Source of the DNA: a virus
IMG/VR virus record: IMGVR_UViG_3300023176_002422
Span: 1 to 24,132 of that record
DNA length: 24,132 nucleotides
Direction: 5' to 3' (one strand)
Position numbers and translations under genes: made by a program. The notes beneath the pieces are model-generated. The model did no database searches. It was not told the DNA's origin and worked only from the letters and a program-made list of their open reading frames with translations. This document shows, piece by piece, positions 22,383 through 24,132 of the stretch (within the stretch, counting starts at the first letter, position 1; the number at the start of each line of letters is the position of its first letter).

Positions 22383-22949
22383 ATGTTTAAAGTACTACCA
22401 AATTTTTTACCACAATCAGAGTTTGACAGTGGCGTTGGCAGAGTAAGACACGATCCTAGCATACCTTGGTTTTGGGTACGTGGTACAAGTGATGTTAAAA
22501 GAGATCTTGACGACGATGCAGATTGGGATCACAGTTTTGCACACACGGCATACGAGTTTGGAGAACCCACAAGTTTCTTAGGAGTTAAATGCGAAGACAT
22601 TCTTAAAAGAGCATGTGAACAAGCAGATTTAAAATTAAAAAACATTTTAAGAATACGTTTTGGTTTAATTACAAAAACACCAACACCAATTGAACACGGT
22701 GGTCATGTAGACTTTAAACAACCGCACATGACAGCACTATATTATCTTACAACTTGTAACGGTCCTACTATATTCTACGAAGAAAAATGGAGCGAAGATG
22801 TAGAACATACAGAACTTACAGAAGCAAGACGTGTACCCGCAGAAGAAAACAAAATGCTTATATTTGACGGTACAACATATCACAGTTCAGTTTCACAAAC
22901 AGATACAAAGCAACGTATCGCAATCAATTTTAACTTCGAAATAGAGTAA
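22383..22949 (+). CDS. 2OG-Fe(II) oxygenase (prolyl 4-hydroxylase-like)
   Basis: The 188-residue double-stranded beta-helix enzyme has the iron triad and co-substrate arginine: HVD (H108, D110) in EHGGHVDFKQPHMTALYYL, H167 in TTYHSS, and R178 in KQRIAINFNFE. The family uses 2-oxoglutarate and O2 to hydroxylate proteins, nucleobases or small molecules. These genes are frequent in marine T4-like phages, usually with unknown target. The start directly follows the helicase stop (no gap) with AGAGG just upstream, so it is translationally linked to replication genes. A DNA- or protein-modifying role is only inferred. Confidence 0.85.
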   Translation: MFKVLPNFLPQSEFDSGVGRVRHDPSIPWFWVRGTSDVKRDLDDDADWDHSFAHTAYEFGEPTSFLGVKCEDILKRACEQADLKLKNILRIRFGLITKTPTPIEHGGHVDFKQPHMTALYYLTTCNGPTIFYEEKWSEDVEHTELTEARRVPAEENKMLIFDGTTYHSSVSQTDTKQRIAINFNFEIE

Positions 22950-22957
22950 TTTCCTAC

Positions 22958-22965
22958 ACTAAATA
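22958..22965 (+). promoter_or_regulatory. Putative late promoter box (ACTAAATA)
   Basis: ACTAAATA lies in the 35 bp gap before the 82-residue gene. Initiation near 22971 leaves a short leader with GAGGAAAA before ATG 22985. It resembles the - strand ACTAAATA at 10594-10587, so both may be one phage-specific variant of the late box. Confidence 0.4.
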
Positions 22966-22984
22966 CTAGTGCGAGGAAAATATT

Positions 22985-23233
22985 ATGAAATGGTTAATAG
23001 TGGTGCTAATGATGGGTTCTCACCCAGACGGTGCCAAGGATACATACCTATATTTTACACCCGAGTTTGAAACAGTTGAAGACTGCAAGAACTATGTTTA
23101 CTTCAATGCAGGAAGCATCAAAAATCATATGCAAATGGAGTTCGATGGTAATGTGCCAGAGATGATCTACTGCATGACCGAAAAGAAAGTCAAAGAGTTT
23201 ATAGACTTTGGTAAACCCGGTTTTGATGCATAA
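22985..23233 (+). CDS. Small unknown protein with hydrophobic N-terminus (82 aa)
   Basis: The protein starts MKWLIVVLMMGSHPDGAKDT: a basic residue, then eight hydrophobic residues, too short for a full membrane helix and without a clear signal-peptide cleavage site. The rest is mixed (YLYFTPEFETVEDCKNYVYF, VPEMIYCMTEKKVKEFIDFG) with two cysteines that could pair. GAGGAAAA before the ATG supports the start. It looks like a small domain of the kind seen after signal peptides, but the family is not recognised. Confidence 0.65.
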   Translation: MKWLIVVLMMGSHPDGAKDTYLYFTPEFETVEDCKNYVYFNAGSIKNHMQMEFDGNVPEMIYCMTEKKVKEFIDFGKPGFDA

Positions 23234-23241
23234 CTAATAGC

Positions 23242-23355
23242 ATGATAAAAATTTTTAAATTGATATTAAACAGTTGGCGTTTAATGGATAGCGAATACGG
23301 AGAAATCTGTAAAAAATGCCCGCAAGCACATCAATACCATTATCCGTATTTTTAA
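23242..23355 (+). CDS. Possible small protein with Cys/His cluster (37 aa)
   Basis: A short frame starts at ATG 23242 (MIKIFKLILNSWRLMDSEYG) and stops at TAA 23353-23355, 8 bp after the previous gene. The second half is ICKKCPQAHQYHYPYF: C-x2-C, then H-x3-H, a spacing that could bind zinc. It fills the only otherwise empty stretch of this region and overlaps the convergent yqgE-like gene's stop by 4 bp. There is no clear ribosome site, so coding is moderately likely only. Confidence 0.45.
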   Translation: MIKIFKLILNSWRLMDSEYGEICKKCPQAHQYHYPYF

Positions 23356-23921
23356 TTAAAATAAGAATTTACAGAGTTTGAAATAGCAACTGCTGTTGAT
23401 TCTTGCCAAAGTTTACTAACAGGACGTTCTAGTATGTTAGGTGGGCATTTTTGTGTTAACCATCGATGCTGTGGTGTCCAAGGCGGTTCTCCACTCATTT
23501 CACCTTCTAGTTGTCCGCCCTTCCAAGAACTTATCCCTATTGCTAATCTCCATCGACTAGGACCTCTTCCATTTGCAAGTTCACGCAATATTGTTTCACT
23601 ACCAGTAACACAAAGGGTATTTGTTACCCAATATGTATTAGAAGCAAGACAGTCAGGTGTATGAATAAAATAAAGGCTGTCTTCTTGTACAGGACCTCCA
23701 ATATATACAGGCTCTTGGCTTTGATAATCTATGTTAAGTGACTTTGCAATATCACCCACTGTTGTTGTGGTGCTAGGTCTATTAAGCATTATACCCCACG
23801 CTCCGCTGGCGTGATTTTCACATACCAACACAACACTCTGTGCAAAGAATGTGCTGTTAGCACTTGGTTGTGCAATTAATAATTGCCCTTGTAGTCCAGA
23901 ATTAAATTGTACCGAATCCAT
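23352..23921 (-). CDS. YqgE/AlgH (DUF179) family protein
   Basis: The 189-residue protein shows the whole family pattern: LQGQLLIAQPSANSTFFAQS, VVLVCENHASGAWGIMLNRP (31-49), EPVYIGGPVQEDSLYFIHTP (70-89), a VTGSETILRELA segment, GPSRWRLAIGISSWKGGQLE (120-139) and a Trp following (PPWTPQ). Bacterial YqgE/AlgH is about 185 residues, so this is full length. Its role is unclear in bacteria; AlgH was linked to alginate regulation in Pseudomonas. It is unexpected in a phage and may have been taken from a host. It has its own late-type box upstream and runs opposite to the preceding genes. Confidence 0.85.
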   Translation of the reverse strand: MDSVQFNSGLQGQLLIAQPSANSTFFAQSVVLVCENHASGAWGIMLNRPSTTTTVGDIAKSLNIDYQSQEPVYIGGPVQEDSLYFIHTPDCLASNTYWVTNTLCVTGSETILRELANGRGPSRWRLAIGISSWKGGQLEGEMSGEPPWTPQHRWLTQKCPPNILERPVSKLWQESTAVAISNSVNSYFN

Positions 23922-23943
23922 GCCTTTGTTCCAGTTATACCTA

Positions 23944-23951
23944 TATTTATT
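23944..23951 (-). promoter_or_regulatory. Putative late promoter box (AATAAATA), - strand
   Basis: On the - strand AATAAATA lies 22 bases before the ATG at 23921, in the 33 bp gap after the preceding - strand gene. Initiation near 23938 leaves a 16-base leader beginning about at GGAAC. The geometry fits the yqgE-like gene. Confidence 0.4.
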
Positions 23952-23954
23952 TTA

Positions 23955-24132
23955 TTATGCTAGAGTATAATTGAAGATTGTATAACCTTCGTCCGATGAA
24001 ATTTTATATTTTAAATGACTTGGAAATACTATAACGTCACCTGATCTTGGAGAATAGTTCCAATCATCTGCTGTAACAGAATTAATTCCTAGATATTCAA
24101 TGTTTAGGTCTTGTGGAAAAACATTGGTCCAC
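23955..24132 (-). CDS. C-terminal part of a possible beta-helix (2OG oxygenase-like) protein
   Basis: A frame open at the window edge encodes 58 residues ending ...EGYTIFNYTLA, with its stop at 23957-23955. It includes WTNVFPQDLNIEYLGI, then DWNYSPRSGDVIVFPSHLKY. 'SGD-IVFPS' followed by a strand ending 'FNYT' is the usual last part of a double-stranded beta-helix, as in phage 2OG-Fe(II) oxygenases and cupins. The distal histidine may be the one in FPSH. Too short to prove a family. The stop lies 33 bp before the yqgE-like ATG, so both may be cotranscribed. Confidence 0.6.
   Translation of the reverse strand, partial: WTNVFPQDLNIEYLGINSVTADDWNYSPRSGDVIVFPSHLKYKISSDEGYTIFNYTLA

Noticed and set aside
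23234-23351. Intergenic RNA or attachment site after the 82-residue gene
   Set aside because: No stable hairpin or repeat was seen; a small ORF explains the stretch better.

Overview
The window is a gene-dense, AT-rich piece of what is most likely a marine T4-like myovirus of the cyanophage/pelagiphage type. The identification rests on a recognisable T4-type replication and recombination set: a UvsW-like helicase, a probable gp62 clamp-loader subunit, a gp61-type primase with TOPRIM motifs, and a gp41 DnaB-like helicase. Supporting signs are a 2OG-Fe(II) oxygenase of the kind common in marine myophages, TATAAATA-like late-promoter boxes, and ATGA/TAATG or short overlaps at most gene junctions. 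No host genes, integrase, transposase, tRNA, CRISPR array or gap over 300 bp was seen. No convincing hairpin-plus-U-tract terminator was found.

Layout. (1) 2-283 is the 3' end of an unidentified gene. (2) 319-11540 is an 11 kb island of 15 glycan-type genes: a nucleotidyltransferase-cupin fusion, three GT-A-like glycosyltransferases, five paralogues of one GT-B-like 'TDRPI-IR-HP' family and six SAM methyltransferases. Ten run on the + strand (319-7926), four on the - strand (10553-7906), and the fifth GT-B-like copy is + again (10614-11540). A GT-A plus methyltransferase pair occurs twice, in opposite orientations. (3) 11579-14216 holds an unknown protein with a possible HARP-like segment, overlapping UvsW. 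(4) 14225-18660 is a run of small genes: a cupin, gp62, a zinc-finger protein, a miniature DNA polymerase III alpha-like protein and a DksA/TraR-type zinc protein. (5) A divergent pair sits at 18661-19900: an unknown - strand gene and a probable virion structural protein. (6) 19910-22949 carries primase, replicative helicase and the oxygenase. (7) 22985-24132 has small ORFs, a - strand YqgE/AlgH-family gene and the end of another - strand gene.

How the parts fit. The replication genes carry near-consensus sigma70 promoters (TTGnnn-N17-TATAAT-like), which suggests early expression by host polymerase. The glycan island, the structural gene, the 82-aa gene and yqgE have late-type TAAATA boxes. 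My inference is that the island makes or attaches a methylated sugar late in infection, on the virion or the host surface. The features I would look at first are the five-copy GT-B-like family, the 192-residue protein that keeps the DnaE catalytic signature, and the primase and helicase promoters placed so that transcription would start at or next to the ATG.
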